Source of the DNA: Coix lacryma-jobi var. lacryma-jobi
Lineage: Eukaryota > Streptophyta > Magnoliopsida > Poales > Poaceae
Direction of reading: 5' to 3'
DNA length: 64,000 nucleotides
NCBI GenBank assembly: GCA_009763385.1
Contig: CM019823.1
Location: 174,250,574-174,314,573, forward strand
Notes under the pieces: generated by a model
Told to the model about the DNA's origin: nothing
What the model saw: only the letters and a program-made list of their open reading frames with translations
Database searches by the model: none
Position numbers and translations under genes: made by a program
In this document: positions 1-11,054 of the stretch, piece by piece
Layout of the letters: every line of letters starts with the position of its first letter
Position numbering within the stretch: the stretch's first letter is position 1

Positions 1-945
1 GGTGTTGACAGGGGTTCCTTGGCGTTGAGCTTGATTGTTAGGCTGTTGTTGGGGGCGTTGATTATTACCCTGCGGCTGCTGCGGGTATGAAGGACGTTGT
101 TGTCCCTGGTTGCGGTTCCACTGAGTAGTAGGTCCCTGGTACCTCTGCTGATTGCCTGGTGCGAAATTAGAACGAGGGCGGTTGTTACTACCAGAGGACT
201 GACCTTGGAGCTTCCTCTTTCTAGCCTCCATTTCCTTGCGCTTGTTGTCAACCACTATAGCACGGTTGACTAGAGTCTGGTAACTGGCATACTCATTGGA
301 CATTAGCTGCAGTGCCAGTCCGTCATTCAGACCCTTGAGAAAGCGACGCTGCTTGTCGGCATCCTGAGCAATATCAGTGGGGGCATAGCGTGACAATTGA
401 GCAAACTTGTCACGGTACTCAGCAATGGTCATGGCTCCTTGGCGCAGAGATCTAAACTCTTCCTGCTTTAACTCAATCAGACCAGCAGGAATGTGATACG
501 CTTTGAAGTTGGTCTTGAATTCCTCGAAGGTGACACGTGGGGCATTGTTGGCTTGACCGAACTGAAACGATTCCCACCAATCCAGAGCAGCTCCTTGCAA
601 CTGACCAGAAGCATAGAGCACCTTCTCCTGGTCATTGCATTGCGCGATGGTAAGCTGGCGTTCAACAGCACGAAGCCAGTCATCAGCCTCCAGGGGATCA
701 GCGGCATGAGAGAACACTGGCGGGTGACCCTTCAAAAACTCACCCCTCTTGTCCCTCACTTGCATCGGTGGTGCTCCTCCAACTGGCTGATGCTGCATAT
801 GTTGCATCATAGTTTGCATAAATTGGGCTTGGATGCCCATCAACTGCTGAATGTCAACTGGGGGTGGTGGTGGCGGGTTAACAGGTGCTCCACGACCACG
901 GCCACGTCCACGTCCACCTCCAACTCCACCTCCTCTGGCGGCCAT
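1..945 (-). CDS. gag: Ty3/gypsy Gag polyprotein, truncated by the window edge
   Basis: Gag forms the retrotransposon's virus-like particle and packages its RNA in the cytoplasm. The frame is open for 315 codons from the ATG at 945-943 to the left edge, so the C-terminal end and pol lie outside. The start is followed by a Gly/Arg-rich stretch (RGRGRGRG) and a Pro run, then the retrotransposon gag domain: KGHPPVFS, DPLEADDWLRAVE, LDWWESF, FRSLRQGAMTIAEY and RRFLKGLNDGL at about residues 80-235. A Gln/Asn/Pro-rich tail follows; no CCHC zinc knuckle is reached before the edge. No internal stop or frameshift is seen, so the copy looks young. It lies downstream of the minus-strand LTR, primer-binding site and extra ORF. 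The family call is firm; assignment to the Tekay/Del-like long-LTR group is inference. Confidence 0.88.
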   Translation of the reverse strand, partial: MAARGGGVGGGRGRGRGRGAPVNPPPPPPVDIQQLMGIQAQFMQTMMQHMQHQPVGGAPPMQVRDKRGEFLKGHPPVFSHAADPLEADDWLRAVERQLTIAQCNDQEKVLYASGQLQGAALDWWESFQFGQANNAPRVTFEEFKTNFKAYHIPAGLIELKQEEFRSLRQGAMTIAEYRDKFAQLSRYAPTDIAQDADKQRRFLKGLNDGLALQLMSNEYASYQTLVNRAIVVDNKRKEMEARKRKLQGQSSGSNNRPRSNFAPGNQQRYQGPTTQWNRNQGQQRPSYPQQPQGNNQRPQQQPNNQAQRQGTPVNT

Positions 946-1629
946 CTGTGTTTCCAAACAGGGATCAAGGTTAGTGAACTTTTTAAGAAAAGATCACTTA
1001 TATGAGAGGAAACAGGAGATCTGAAAATTTCTGGGCGAGATCCAGTAACAGCAGTACAGAAAAACAGTCATATTCGGAGTTCCAGAAATCCAAACAGGGC
1101 GTGTGATACACGGTTGGAAAGATAACGAAATTATCTACAACTTTTATTTAAGTGACTTTCCCAGATTCTGTCGTTAAGTTAATCAAAAACAGAGAACAAA
1201 CAGATCTGTCCAGAGCTCAAAACTGCGCAGAAACTCTAACTTGAAACAGCCATATCTCACAAACCATAACAGCTATTGAAGTGATTCTAGAGGCATTGGT
1301 TAGATATAGGAGCCTATTTTCCATCATAAAATTTTCAGCCATGTTGCACGATCAGAACTTGAGATATAACCAAAAGATCACAGGTTGCTCCAGAAAACAG
1401 CATAGGACAAGATGTAACTAACCCTCTTATTATTCATAAACGTTATGTCTAACTATGAGATTTGTAGACAAGCCCACAATATCTCAACACTCATTACAAA
1501 GATTCAAAACACACATAAGCATAATGATAAACCAACTCACACATAAAGAAGCACACTAGCACAAAGTTTAACTAGACTCGACAAAACGCTTACTAAAATC
1601 GTCTTATTACATAGAAGGGTGACCTATGC
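946..1629 (-). other. Untranslated spacer between extra ORF and gag of the gypsy element
   Basis: AT-rich sequence without a convincing reading frame on either strand. It separates the stop of the extra ORF (1630) from the gag ATG (945). Its position inside the element suggests leader RNA, possibly with the packaging signal. No splice site could be assigned with confidence. Confidence 0.5.
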
Positions 1630-2496
1630 CTATTTGTAGAGCGGTTCGCGGAGCCTCTTGTACATAGGGGGTTGATTGAGAAGTTCCAAGAGCCCATCAA
1701 TAGTGCTATAGCATCTTTTGAGATCCTTTCCCAGGGATATCACTTCCTTTTCCAAGTCCGCGTTAGACCTTTCCCTATCAAGGAGAAAATCTCGTGTGGC
1801 CTTCTCGGTTGGTGTTGCATTGGGGTCTTCTACCATAGCCTCCTTATTCTCACTGTTCCAATAGGGCAGATAGCGGTATGCATCATCCCTCATGTCTTCA
1901 ATGCGACGACCCCGGAACGCTTTGTAGGCTTCAACTGCCACGGCTTCCAAGGCTGACGCTAGAGTGGACCGACGAGCCCTGTGGCCAATCACCATCTCAT
2001 GCAGGTATAGGCCACTCTCCGGTTCTCGGACGGCGTCAGTCACTCTTGCCTTCCAATAGGTCCTTTCCATGGGATGGCTGTACCTCCAGTGGGTGTACTG
2101 TACGATGATGTTCTTGTCGGGGTAGTAGGCATCAAAAAGTCCCATCAGCCTGTGATGTGTGGGACTCTGGGCAGCTGTGGGCGCTCCGACGAAATACCCG
2201 GAGTCCACGTCCCAACCCGTTGGAAGCTCTTCATCGTCTTCAACCTCCAGCACTTCTGGGGGCACTGGCGCGGGAGGTACTGGAACTTGTGGAGCTGGTG
2301 CTTGCTGAGCTGGAGCTTGTACTGGTGGTGCCGGCGCTTGTGGTTCTACTTCTTGAGGTGCTTGTTCTTGCAGCGCTGGCTCTTGCGGTGCTAACTCCTG
2401 TTGTTCTGGCTCCTGGGGTGCTTGCGGTGCTTGCGGAACGGGGTTGCCTGCCCTCCTGCGTCCACTGACGGTCCTGCGGGTGATACGACGAGCCAT
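1630..2496 (-). CDS. Extra sense-strand ORF (ORF0-like) between primer-binding site and gag
   Basis: An intact 288-codon frame in the same orientation as gag, from the ATG at 2496-2494 to the stop at 1630. It lies between the tRNA primer-binding site (2671-2686) and gag, where most Ty3/gypsy elements have only leader. Residues 1-16 are basic (ARRITRRTVSGRRR). Residues 17-80 are a low-complexity Pro/Gln/Ala/Glu array of QAP, QEP and PVP units. The remaining ~200 residues look globular and non-repetitive, with aromatic-rich segments (YFVGAP, TYWKARV, RYLPYW) and a C-terminal helical stretch. I recognise no domain. Extra ORFs upstream of gag (often called orf0) have been described for some rice gypsy elements; whether this one is homologous needs a search. 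Function unknown. It could be a captured host fragment, but the absence of stops suggests selection or recent insertion. Confidence 0.7.
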   Translation of the reverse strand: MARRITRRTVSGRRRAGNPVPQAPQAPQEPEQQELAPQEPALQEQAPQEVEPQAPAPPVQAPAQQAPAPQVPVPPAPVPPEVLEVEDDEELPTGWDVDSGYFVGAPTAAQSPTHHRLMGLFDAYYPDKNIIVQYTHWRYSHPMERTYWKARVTDAVREPESGLYLHEMVIGHRARRSTLASALEAVAVEAYKAFRGRRIEDMRDDAYRYLPYWNSENKEAMVEDPNATPTEKATRDFLLDRERSNADLEKEVISLGKDLKRCYSTIDGLLELLNQPPMYKRLREPLYK

Positions 2497-2689
2497 CTAT
2501 GGAATAGACCAAGAGATAGATACAATAGAATCAATATATTTGTGTAATAGAGCAAGTAAAGAGAAGCATATAGTTTTGATAAATTAGCAAGGCTAAGATA
2601 AATAGCAAGAATTGAGAAGCAAAGACCACTAAAACGACCGTAACTAACTAGGCTTGCGTCCTACAGTCAACATAGCTCTGATACCAATT
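2497..2689 (-). other. Leader between primer-binding site and extra ORF, including the PBS
   Basis: On the minus strand TGGTATCAGAGC (plus 2675-2686) matches the usual initiator-Met tRNA primer-binding site of plant LTR retrotransposons. It starts three bases after the LTR terminus at 2690. This fixes the orientation (5' LTR at higher coordinates) and the inner LTR boundary. The rest of the stretch is AT-rich leader. Confidence 0.85.
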
Positions 2690-5020
2690 TGTCACACCCA
2701 ATTTTAAGAACAAAATTGAATGCAATAACTCATGTGTGCCCAGAGATCAATCACACACATAAGCCACAAATTTAAGAAGTACCATCACATATGTTTATTA
2801 CATAACGAATAATATTCAAGGTCTTAACATAGCAGCGGATAAATAAAGTATCTCTCGCGGTAGCTCCATCACAGGGAAGATGACTGGTTGACAGCAAGTC
2901 TAGAACTCTTCAGGGAAGTCGTCATTACCATAGCAATCTGTTACCCATCCGGGATTTTTATCCAAGTAGAAAGAAAATAAACAAGCATAAGTACATCTCG
3001 TACTTAACAAGTGTAACATGGGGTTCATGAGGCTCAAAAAGGCTGACACCGGTTAAACTGCAGTAGCTTTTATTTGGCAACATTTTAACATTAAGGTGAA
3101 CATATATGAAGGCTTAAAACCCAACCCACATGATCATAATAACTGAAACATAGTAATAAGGTAAACAACATGAGCAACATAAATAAACAACATATAACAA
3201 CTAAGTCTGTGAGTTTTCCGGGCCGCTCGTATCCGTGAGCACGGCTGTTATAACAGTTTATTAAACTCTGCGCAGAGGTGTACACTTTACCCGATGAGTC
3301 GTGATATCTAGATGCCCGGGTTAATTACTCCCATAACACTTCCGAGGTGAGTGGGCAGGATACACGCAAAGCCTTTCAAAGGTTCGTCTAACAAGTTAGG
3401 GCCGCTAGTTCTTAAGGCAAGGGGATGTAGAGCCCTCCTTCCAGGTGGCACAATAACACGCAGCCTATACTCACGTGGACAGAAGCCGCACTATACCCGA
3501 CTCGGCAAGATCCAACGCGCCTATACAGGTGTCCACTAACAAGCTAGAAGAGGTCCTTATACTGAGCTAAGGTCAGAGCCATATAACCCTCATGGTTGCA
3601 CTGTATGTCCCAGCTTTTGCTGACAGGAGGTCCTAAACCATGTTGCTAAAAAGATCAAGTTTTATTCACCGTTATTAGATCATGTTTGGTTTAAGTAAAG
3701 CTCTAGCAAAGATTCTACCCATATGCATAGCAACCCACGGTTAACAAGGTAACAGGTCAAAAATCTAGGATAAACTAGATAGGAGGTCAAAATTAGACAC
3801 ATGCATATGAGTTTAAATGCTTCATGGTGAATAGGTCAACAAGGATGATCCCATGCTATACTTGCCTGATTCAGAGTACTCTGGTTGCTCCTGGTTGTCG
3901 AAGTAGGGCTCCTGATCACCAGCGTAATTCTCACCGTCTGAACTCGATTACCACATCAACACACAACCATCGGAACAACAACCATACAAAGCAAACAAGC
4001 TATAATTAGAACATTACACCAATCAGCAAGAAAATAATATAAAAAGTTTTGAAAACAGAAAGTACGATCTACTACGATCACATAAACGTGAAGATCACGA
4101 AAAACGGAATTATAACGTGAAAGTAATGAGCTAAACAAGTTATAAAACCTTAATTAGTAGATTAAATCTAACTCAAATTTTAATTACAGAAAACAGTAGA
4201 TATTTTCATACAGTTAGATAGATCTTTTCAAAACGAATCTAACGCAACTTGAACGAACTAAATCGGACTAAAAACGTAGAAGTTATAAGCATTTGAAATC
4301 AGTGGCAAAACTGTAAATAAACTGAAATTGAATTTGTATTTAAAATCGATTTAAACAAATCTGCGGATTGGATGGACTGCGCCTCAAATAGGACAAAGCG
4401 CAGGGGCTCAAACGGAAGAATTCGCAGACTCAATGAACAGGGCCATTGGGACCGCGGGTTTAGACCTAACTATTTGGGGGACTCTTTAGCAAAGGTGACA
4501 GACGAAGGGGTATCGAGCGATTCCAAGCGCTAGATCCAGAATGGACGGCTCGGATTAGATCAGGGTGAGACCGGCGGCGCTTTCGCCGGGGAGAAAGAAG
4601 GACGCGGCGGCTCCATGGCCGGAAGGCGGCGGCGCGGCTCGGGATTGCGCTACAGAGCGGTAGAGACCTCGGGAAAAGATCCAATCGAAAGAGAAACTCA
4701 ACGCGAACTCACCAGTGGTGTTAAAGGCGTCGGGGAGGTCTCGGTGACGGCGGATTGCACAGTTTGGCGGACGACGGCCTCTGCAGAGCGACGGCGAGCG
4801 ATTAGGGGATCAAAACAAGGGGGAAAAAGAGGGAAATCTACTCGGTTAACTTCAAAAGATCAAGGGGAAACTCGAGATACCACTTACGGGCTCTGAGACT
4901 CGATGAATCGCCGGGTTGTTGGCGGCGGAAAGCATGCGGGCGGCGGAGCTTGCGATTGCGGCGACTTAGGGCCCGAGAACTCGAGCTAGATGCGTGGGGA
5001 GAGGCGGCGGTTGCTCGGGG

Positions 5021-5030
5021 TTTTATAGGA
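5021..5030 (-). promoter_or_regulatory. TATA box in the gypsy LTR
   Basis: The minus strand reads TCCTATAAAA inside the GC-rich part of the LTR. Transcription would start about 30 bases on, near 4990, placing U3 at about 5841-4990 and R/U5 toward 2690. Position and orientation fit the LTR promoter. Confidence 0.6.
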
Positions 5031-5177
5031 AGGCTTGATATGGCAAGAAGCGATCGGCAAAGACTCGGGTCGGAGTCGGGCTCGATTCAAGTGTCCGCCA
5101 TGGACACGAGCAGGGAGGGTGAGGACACTGACAGGTGGGGCATGCGTTGTCAGCGAGTGCGGGCGCGGGAGCGGCGA

Positions 5178-5404
5178 CGCGCACGCGAGGCTGGACCCTC
5201 GGGCGAGACGGAAGCGGCGACGCGCACGCGAGGCTGGACCCTCGGGCGAGACGGAAACGGCTACGCGCACGCGAGGCTGGACCCTCGGGCGAGACGGAAA
5301 CGGCTACGCGCACGCGAGGCTGGACCCTCGGGCGAGACGGAAACGGCGACGCGCACGCGAGGCTGGACCCTCGGGCGAGACGGAAACGGCTACGCGCACG
5401 CGAG
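5178..5404. repeat. 43-bp tandem repeat in the LTR U3
   Basis: Five full copies start at 5178, 5221, 5264, 5307 and 5350, with a partial sixth at 5393. Each begins CGCGCACGCGAGGCTGGACC and carries CTCGGGCGAGACGGAA. Copies differ at one or two positions near the joint (GCGGCGA versus ACGGCTA). The array is 150-370 bp upstream of the TATA box on the transcribed strand, so it may act as an enhancer-like repeat. Because 43 is not a multiple of three and there are no stops, it creates spurious ORFs. Confidence 0.9.
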
Positions 5405-5841
5405 TGCAGCGCCGAGGCTGGACCCTCGGCTCGGCGCGGGGCTGCGGCGCTGCGCAGGGGCTGCTGGGCCGGGCGGCGGCCCACGCGAGCGACGGAGAGA
5501 GAGGGGAGAGGGGAGAGCAGGCCGACGGGAACGGGCCAGCAATCTGCTCCGGGCCAAAAGCCAAGGAAGAAAGGGAGGGAGAAGGAAAAATGGTTTTCCA
5601 TTTTCAGAAGTTGATTTCAAAAGCCAAATTGAAATCCATTTGAATTCAAACCAGTTTTGAGGAAAACCAATCATCACAAAATAAAATATGCACCAGCATG
5701 TATGCATCATCATGGTCTTTGGCCTAGAATTTATTTTAGCTTTTGCAAATAATTTATTAACTAAGTTTTATGCAACACACAAAATGCATAATTAAATCAT
5801 ATTGCCTATTTCAAATCGATGCAAATTTTTGGGATGTTACA

Positions 5842-7199
5842 AGGTGCACAGCCTGCAGCTTATTTGCGGTTCAGAACTTTATACTTTGGTTGCTTGGTGT
5901 GTGAGAATATGTGGGTGGACACATGTTTTCAACACATAAGAAGCAAGATTTTTCATGTATATAGTTTTTGATGATTTCATGTATTTTGTAGAAAGTGTGG
6001 TTATCCCTACTCCCTATAGATCTATCATGTTCTTCTTTCTGATAGTTGACTCCTATGCCTATCAAGTCTGAGACTTGCCACGAAGAAGTCAATGTGATAT
6101 TTTATGTTTAATGCAAACTTTTTGATCTATTTAATATTTTGTTCATCTGTTTGTTATATCAATTGTTTTCATTTATATATTGATATAAGCTTATGCGTTG
6201 TGATCTTTTTACAAAATTTTGGTCCAAAGTTATACAAATTACACTGAGACTTATTTTGGTACCTCCCAATAACTGTGAACCATCCATTTAATTAGATCGG
6301 ATAGCTGAAATCATCTATTACTTCCTCGAAGGTAATACCTAAAATATATATTTATTTAATTTTTATTTAATTTGTGAGATACAAGGAAAGTTTAGGTAAA
6401 TCTAACTAACGCATGCAGGATCCATTGAATGTGGTAAAATCTTTTTATTTGTATAACTTTAGGTATACCAAAATTTAATTACTACAAAGTAACTAGTTTT
6501 TTATACACATATGTGTGACACGTGCATAGGTCCCATTAACGAAGACACGCGCATAGGTTCCTAATAACGTACGCACGTGTCCAACATATGTACGTCTCCA
6601 ATGCATATGAAAATATATGCATTATACAACATTAATTTGTATTTTGATTTATCTACTATTTTATTAGGACCATACTTATGCACGTACAAATAAGGTTTAA
6701 AGAACAAAAATATTAATAAATATTTAGTTTTTTTATTAGTATATCAAACATAAATAAAACTAACATAAATATTTCAGTATATAGTATCTAGTATTTACGT
6801 GTTTGTCAAAAAAATTACAAAATTTATGAAAAGGAAAAATGATAAATACAGTCAATTTATTCCTGCTTTGTTTTTAGATAGGTGCTAGTACAAAAGAAGT
6901 TCTTTATCTTTAGATAGGTGTTCGTACAAAAGAAGTAAGCGGACACAGTAAGGAAAAAAAGAAGTTTGTACATGCAACGAAGGGGCCATCTTTTGCCTTG
7001 ACAATCTTTTCTTTTTCTTTTCCTAAATTAATTAATTGATTAATTCAAAATATTCTAAAAAATCAATGGTCCAAATTTGTTTGAGATATTAACTCATAGT
7101 TAGTAATGGATGTACCCTAGCATTGCCCAATTATACTATGTTCTATTTAAGCAGATTTCTTCTTTAGAAAAATCACTTATTAATGTTGGTGATATATAG
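5842..7199. other. AT-rich noncoding DNA, probable intron remnant
   Basis: No credible coding frame on either strand; AT-rich with short ORFs only. It lies between the gypsy LTR and an exon that begins after a splice acceptor (AG at 7198-7199). The first RRM expected for the downstream gene is not visible here. The simplest reading is intron sequence interrupted by the retrotransposon. Confidence 0.5.
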
Positions 7200-8602
7200 G
7201 TTGATGTGAAGAGGGCAGAAAAGAAACAAAAAAAAGATCTGCGCAGCCTAGCACTACCTCTAATTTGAATGATGATTTGAAGATCTTTGTTGGAGGGTTT
7301 GGGGATAATGTCACCCAAGACCATCTCATAGATTATTTTGGAAGGTTTGGCACGATAACTGATGTTGTTGTGGTTTTTGATAGAGACACAAGAAAGCCAA
7401 AGGGTTTTGGCTTTGTCACATTTGATTCCAAAGAAGCGACCGCCAAGGTTTTAAAGGATAGGTTTCATTATTTGAACGAGACAAAAGTGGAAACAAAAAA
7501 TGTTGAACCAAGGGATAGGCGCGGGTATCAAACTAGACACTGCTATAATTCAATGGACTTGGTCCAGGGCAGAATGTACTCTTCACACAGTAGGTATTAT
7601 GATTTAAGGGAAATAGCCAATGGTGGAATATACTCTCCGCACAGTTTACCCTATGTCCCTTACTACAATGGTCCTTATTTGGCTTATCCATACCCATATC
7701 CCTATCATTACACACCTTTTGGAATCATAGACTATGACTACATGGGGAACCAATTGGACAACTTATATGATAGCAGATTGAGTCAAGTCAAGGGAAGTCA
7801 GCAGAAAATTGGCATACCGACTTCCACTGACATGAAATCAGATATTGTGAAGTCAGATTCCAACAACTTACTAGTAAGTGCTCCTTGATCACCTTTTGAT
7901 TAAATTTTCTGATTAATGTTTCTCAATATGTGGCTAGACTTCCATTTTGTTATACTAATAACATGAAGTATGTCTATGTGTATATGTAGTTAGGCTCATC
8001 TTTTATATTAGTCCTATATATTTTACTTTCTTAAATAGTATTATTGCTTCCATGATCAATTGTGAAGCAGGACTAATAATAATTATATTGTGGCTATACT
8101 ATGAAATCTATATTAGTCGTTTCAATTATAATTGTTTATTTTCATATCTCTGTGACTAGAATGGATGACAGATGAAAAGGTTTTGTTACCAGTTATTCTA
8201 TTTTTTACTGCTCTTTTAACATGTTCTCAAAAAAAAAAAATGGGGTCAACCTTTCTCTTAAGCATTGCAAAATGAACTTATGGGGCATATATCATATGAC
8301 AACATTCATGTATACCATACCTCGTAGATTTTACAATACCAGATAGATGATATCTAGTTGATTTTAAACATTGAACTATAAAAGGATGGATACACACATC
8401 ATTGTATATGGTTGACACTTAGTCAATCCAATGGTTTTTTTTGTTGGCATGGAATCCGAATAGAGTGAGAATTCTTCTGTATTCAGTGTTTCATATAATG
8501 AAATTGCCAAGGCTTTTATAATGCTTAGCAGAAAAACACTTTTCATTATTAGTCATCTATTCTTACATTATAACATCGTGTATTTTGCTTATTATGCAGT
8601 GA
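7200..8602 (+). pseudogene. 3' part of a two-RRM hnRNP-like RNA-binding protein gene, frame-broken
   Basis: An exon follows an AG acceptor at 7198-7199. It starts with VDVKRAEKKQ, the usual end of a first RRM, then a Lys-rich linker. From about 7265 the frame encodes a second RRM with RNP2 (KIFVGGF) and RNP1 (KGFGFVTF), then a Tyr/Pro-rich tail (PYVPYYNGPY, YPYPYPYHY) as in plant hnRNP A/B-type RNA-binding proteins. Two faults are visible. The start of the exon and the RRM are in different frames; the shift lies at the A8 run 7228-7235, where one extra A would join them. No ATG precedes RRM2 in frame. A GTAAGT donor at 7874 can join an acceptor ending at 8599, and the next codon is TGA; unspliced, the frame ends at 7888. 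RRM1 exons are absent, so this is a split or dead gene, or an assembly error in a live one. Confidence 0.72.
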
Positions 8603-9126
8603 GGAGGCTGATCTTACAAGATCTATAATTTTGGGCAATTAAACATTATTTTTGGAACGCAACAACTATGAAGATGGAATTTCATCAGAATCATTTAAGT
8701 TACCTTTATGCAGTTAATCTTTGTCTGTATCCTGTATATACAAGCAAATCGGAGAATCACCCTCTATATTTATGATTGGATCCAGTTTTCGAATGTCTTG
8801 ATGACTTTGTCTAAATACATCCATGTTTATTTAAGTGCTCACATCAGTACTGAGATCTCACTGTTTTGTGTTCTATCTAGTGGTCAAGCCTTTGTGGATT
8901 CAGTTTTCTAAATCTAGTAGATTCAGGCTCTCTGTTCGCTTAAGCTCAAGCCAGCTTTAAAATCTTACGCAATTGGTTGTGATATTGATTACGTTGACTA
9001 AATACATGCTTGTTTCTACAATAAATCTTGATATTATCGTCTATATCATGCTCTACTATCTAAATTGTCCTGTTGGAGACATACTGAAACTATTTAGCAT
9101 AATCAGCCTTAAATCTCTTTATTTAA
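8603..9126. other. Noncoding 3' flank of the RRM gene
   Basis: AT-rich, no supported ORF. It may contain the 3' untranslated region. Nothing else recognised. Confidence 0.4.
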
Positions 9127-9430
9127 GCTTTGTTTAGTTCAAGGTTGTAAATTTTTTGGGATTAACACTAGATGTTATAGGATGTTGCATGAGGTGTTCG
9201 GGTAATAACAAATAAATAAATAAATTATACAATTCGTCCATAAATTGTGAAATAATTTTTTTAACCTAATTAATTTGTCATTAACACATGTGTTATTGTA
9301 ACACTTTAGTGTCAAATCATGGACTAATTAGACTTGTAATTAGTTATTTTAAAGTGTATATTTACTATTTCATATATGTGTCTAGAGTTTTGATGTGACA
9401 GGACGAGTTTTTAGTTCCAACTAAACAATG
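9127..9430. mobile_element. Degenerate hAT-like MITE (TTTGTTTAGTTC family)
   Basis: The left end CTTTGTTTAGTTC and right end GTTCCAACTAAACAATG are imperfect inverted repeats around an AT-rich, noncoding body. The ends resemble those of the elements at 38442 and 41405 (GGCCTTGTTTAGTT / GGCCTTGTTCA). No clean target duplication is seen. Confidence 0.5.
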
Positions 9431-11052
9431 TCTAGCTATCTGTCTACATGCTCTGCTCGTTTACGTGCATGGTAGCAAGAGCCACTGATATCTTCGGTTG
9501 TAAGCCAAATATATATAGTACTGGTCTGAATACTCTAAAATTATCTTTGTGAGGTTACCATTCACATTTCTAAGCTACACTCTCCATCCCAAAATAATTA
9601 CATATCACGGTTTTTATACCTTTTGAAGTGCTTGGCAATGATCATCACTCTGGTTAGACCTGCATGTACTCAAATTGCTCATAATAAAAGAGATGTACGA
9701 TATTGTTGCGCTAGCTAAGTACAGTACATGTGAGTGGGCTAATAATCGGAGATTAGCTCAATAAATATCTTTTCTGTGTTGTTGTTTTGAAATGTCTGAA
9801 AGGACCGAGACGTTGCCTAGAGGCGGGAGGGGATGAATAGCCGATTCCTGCAAATTTCACAACTTAAAAATGCAACGGGTTAAATAACCGTCCGAAGATC
9901 CTGCAAAAAAAAAAAAAAAAAAAAAAAACGTTTGGTTGATTTGCTTGGAGTGACCCATCTGTCTGAATCGATTTTCTGACCGAATCTGGTAAGGATTTCA
10001 TCAAAGATGACAAGTTGCGTATGGTTCCTTCGTTTTCTTTTCTGCTCGGCCTTGTGAATTGTGATCCATTCTAGCCAGGGAGGGATCTGGCGGTGGTGGA
10101 TCCAGAGTGCCTAGGGCCAAATTCTAGCACTGGGCACTGGCGAAGGCTAGGCAAAACTTGCTTGCCACAACACGCCATGGCTCAGACGCTTTGCTTGGTG
10201 CAGCAATACAGAGCGGCGACCGGCGAGTGGATGGGTGACCGACCGACCGACTGCCTGAGTGACATCGTGACAGGATGCTGCCAGAGCCCAGAAGTAGGAG
10301 TAGAAGTCAGCACCAGTTGACAGTGGTACCCGGAACCATGTGAAGGCCCACGGAAGAACAAAAGATGCCGCCGGGCCATGTGAAGGCCCACGGAAGAACA
10401 AAAGATGCCCATGTCCACGGCTAGTACCGACCTGTGTCTGTGTGACCCCTCCTGTCATTCCATGTCTCTCCGTAGACAAGAGAGGAACGGTCTCGTCTCG
10501 GTCATCGACGCGTCTGTCGTGGTCATCCGGCTGCAGCGTCGTCCCAGCTCCTCGTCGGCCTTCTTTTTTTTTTTTTCTTTCACATGCTGTTATTATGCCC
10601 CAAAAATTGATGGTGCAGTACAGTAGATAGGATGTGATGGGCGGCGTACGTGATGGATGGATGGATGGATGGATGCGGCACGCCGCGGTGACACCAGAAT
10701 CGGACGGAACGGCCGGAGCCGGACACGACACGACGACGCGACGCCAGCCGGCATCCAGTGCACCGCGCGGGGGACACGGGTGCGACAGTATAATCGGTGG
10801 ACAAGGTAGCAGTGAAACGTCCGGCAAGGTGGAAACGTCCCGCGGACAGTGGCGGCCTCCCTCGACAGTGACGGACTGACGTGGTTTCCTTTGGTGATCG
10901 GCTGTGTGTGCTCTGTCTTTCTTTGCGCAGCGTTGGTGTGAGGAAGGAGAAGGAGAAGGCGAGCACATCCGCGGACACGCCTGTGGCGAGGCGAGGAGGT
11001 GCACAACCAACAAGACAGCGCTCGAGTCGCTCGTGCCGCTACCGGTTGCAAT
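9431..11052. other. Noncoding DNA with poly-A tract and GATG microsatellite
   Basis: No supported gene. There is an A tract of about 24 bases near 9906 and a (GATG)n microsatellite at about 10652-10676. The GC-rich stretch 10600-11040 is open in several frames on both strands, but none shows a recognisable domain. Confidence 0.5.
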
Positions 11053-11054
11053 TA

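Larger units (their letters stand above)
2690..5841 (-). repeat. 5' long terminal repeat of the Ty3/gypsy element (about 3.15 kb)
   Basis: On the minus strand the repeat begins TGTAACATCCC at 5841 and ends GGGTGTGACA at 2690: TG...CA ends with imperfect inverted terminal repeats, directly followed by the primer-binding site. At 3152 bp it is among the long LTRs typical of Tekay/Del-like grass elements. No coding frame is credible inside. The GC-rich part (about 4600-5550) is open in several frames on both strands only because of base composition. The partner LTR and left target-site copy lie outside; the five bases right of the LTR are AGGTG. Confidence 0.85.

Noticed and set aside
5178..5404. 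CRISPR-like regular repeats
   Set aside because: Units are directly tandem without spacers and lie in a plant LTR.
4600..5660. Several overlapping 90-236-codon frames on both strands in the gypsy LTR
   Set aside because: They come from GC-rich sequence and a 43-bp repeat (not a multiple of three) that is open in all frames; no domain and inside an LTR.
10147..11051. 288- and 152-codon minus-strand frames
   Set aside because: Overlap on both strands, no recognisable domain, and they run into a MITE.
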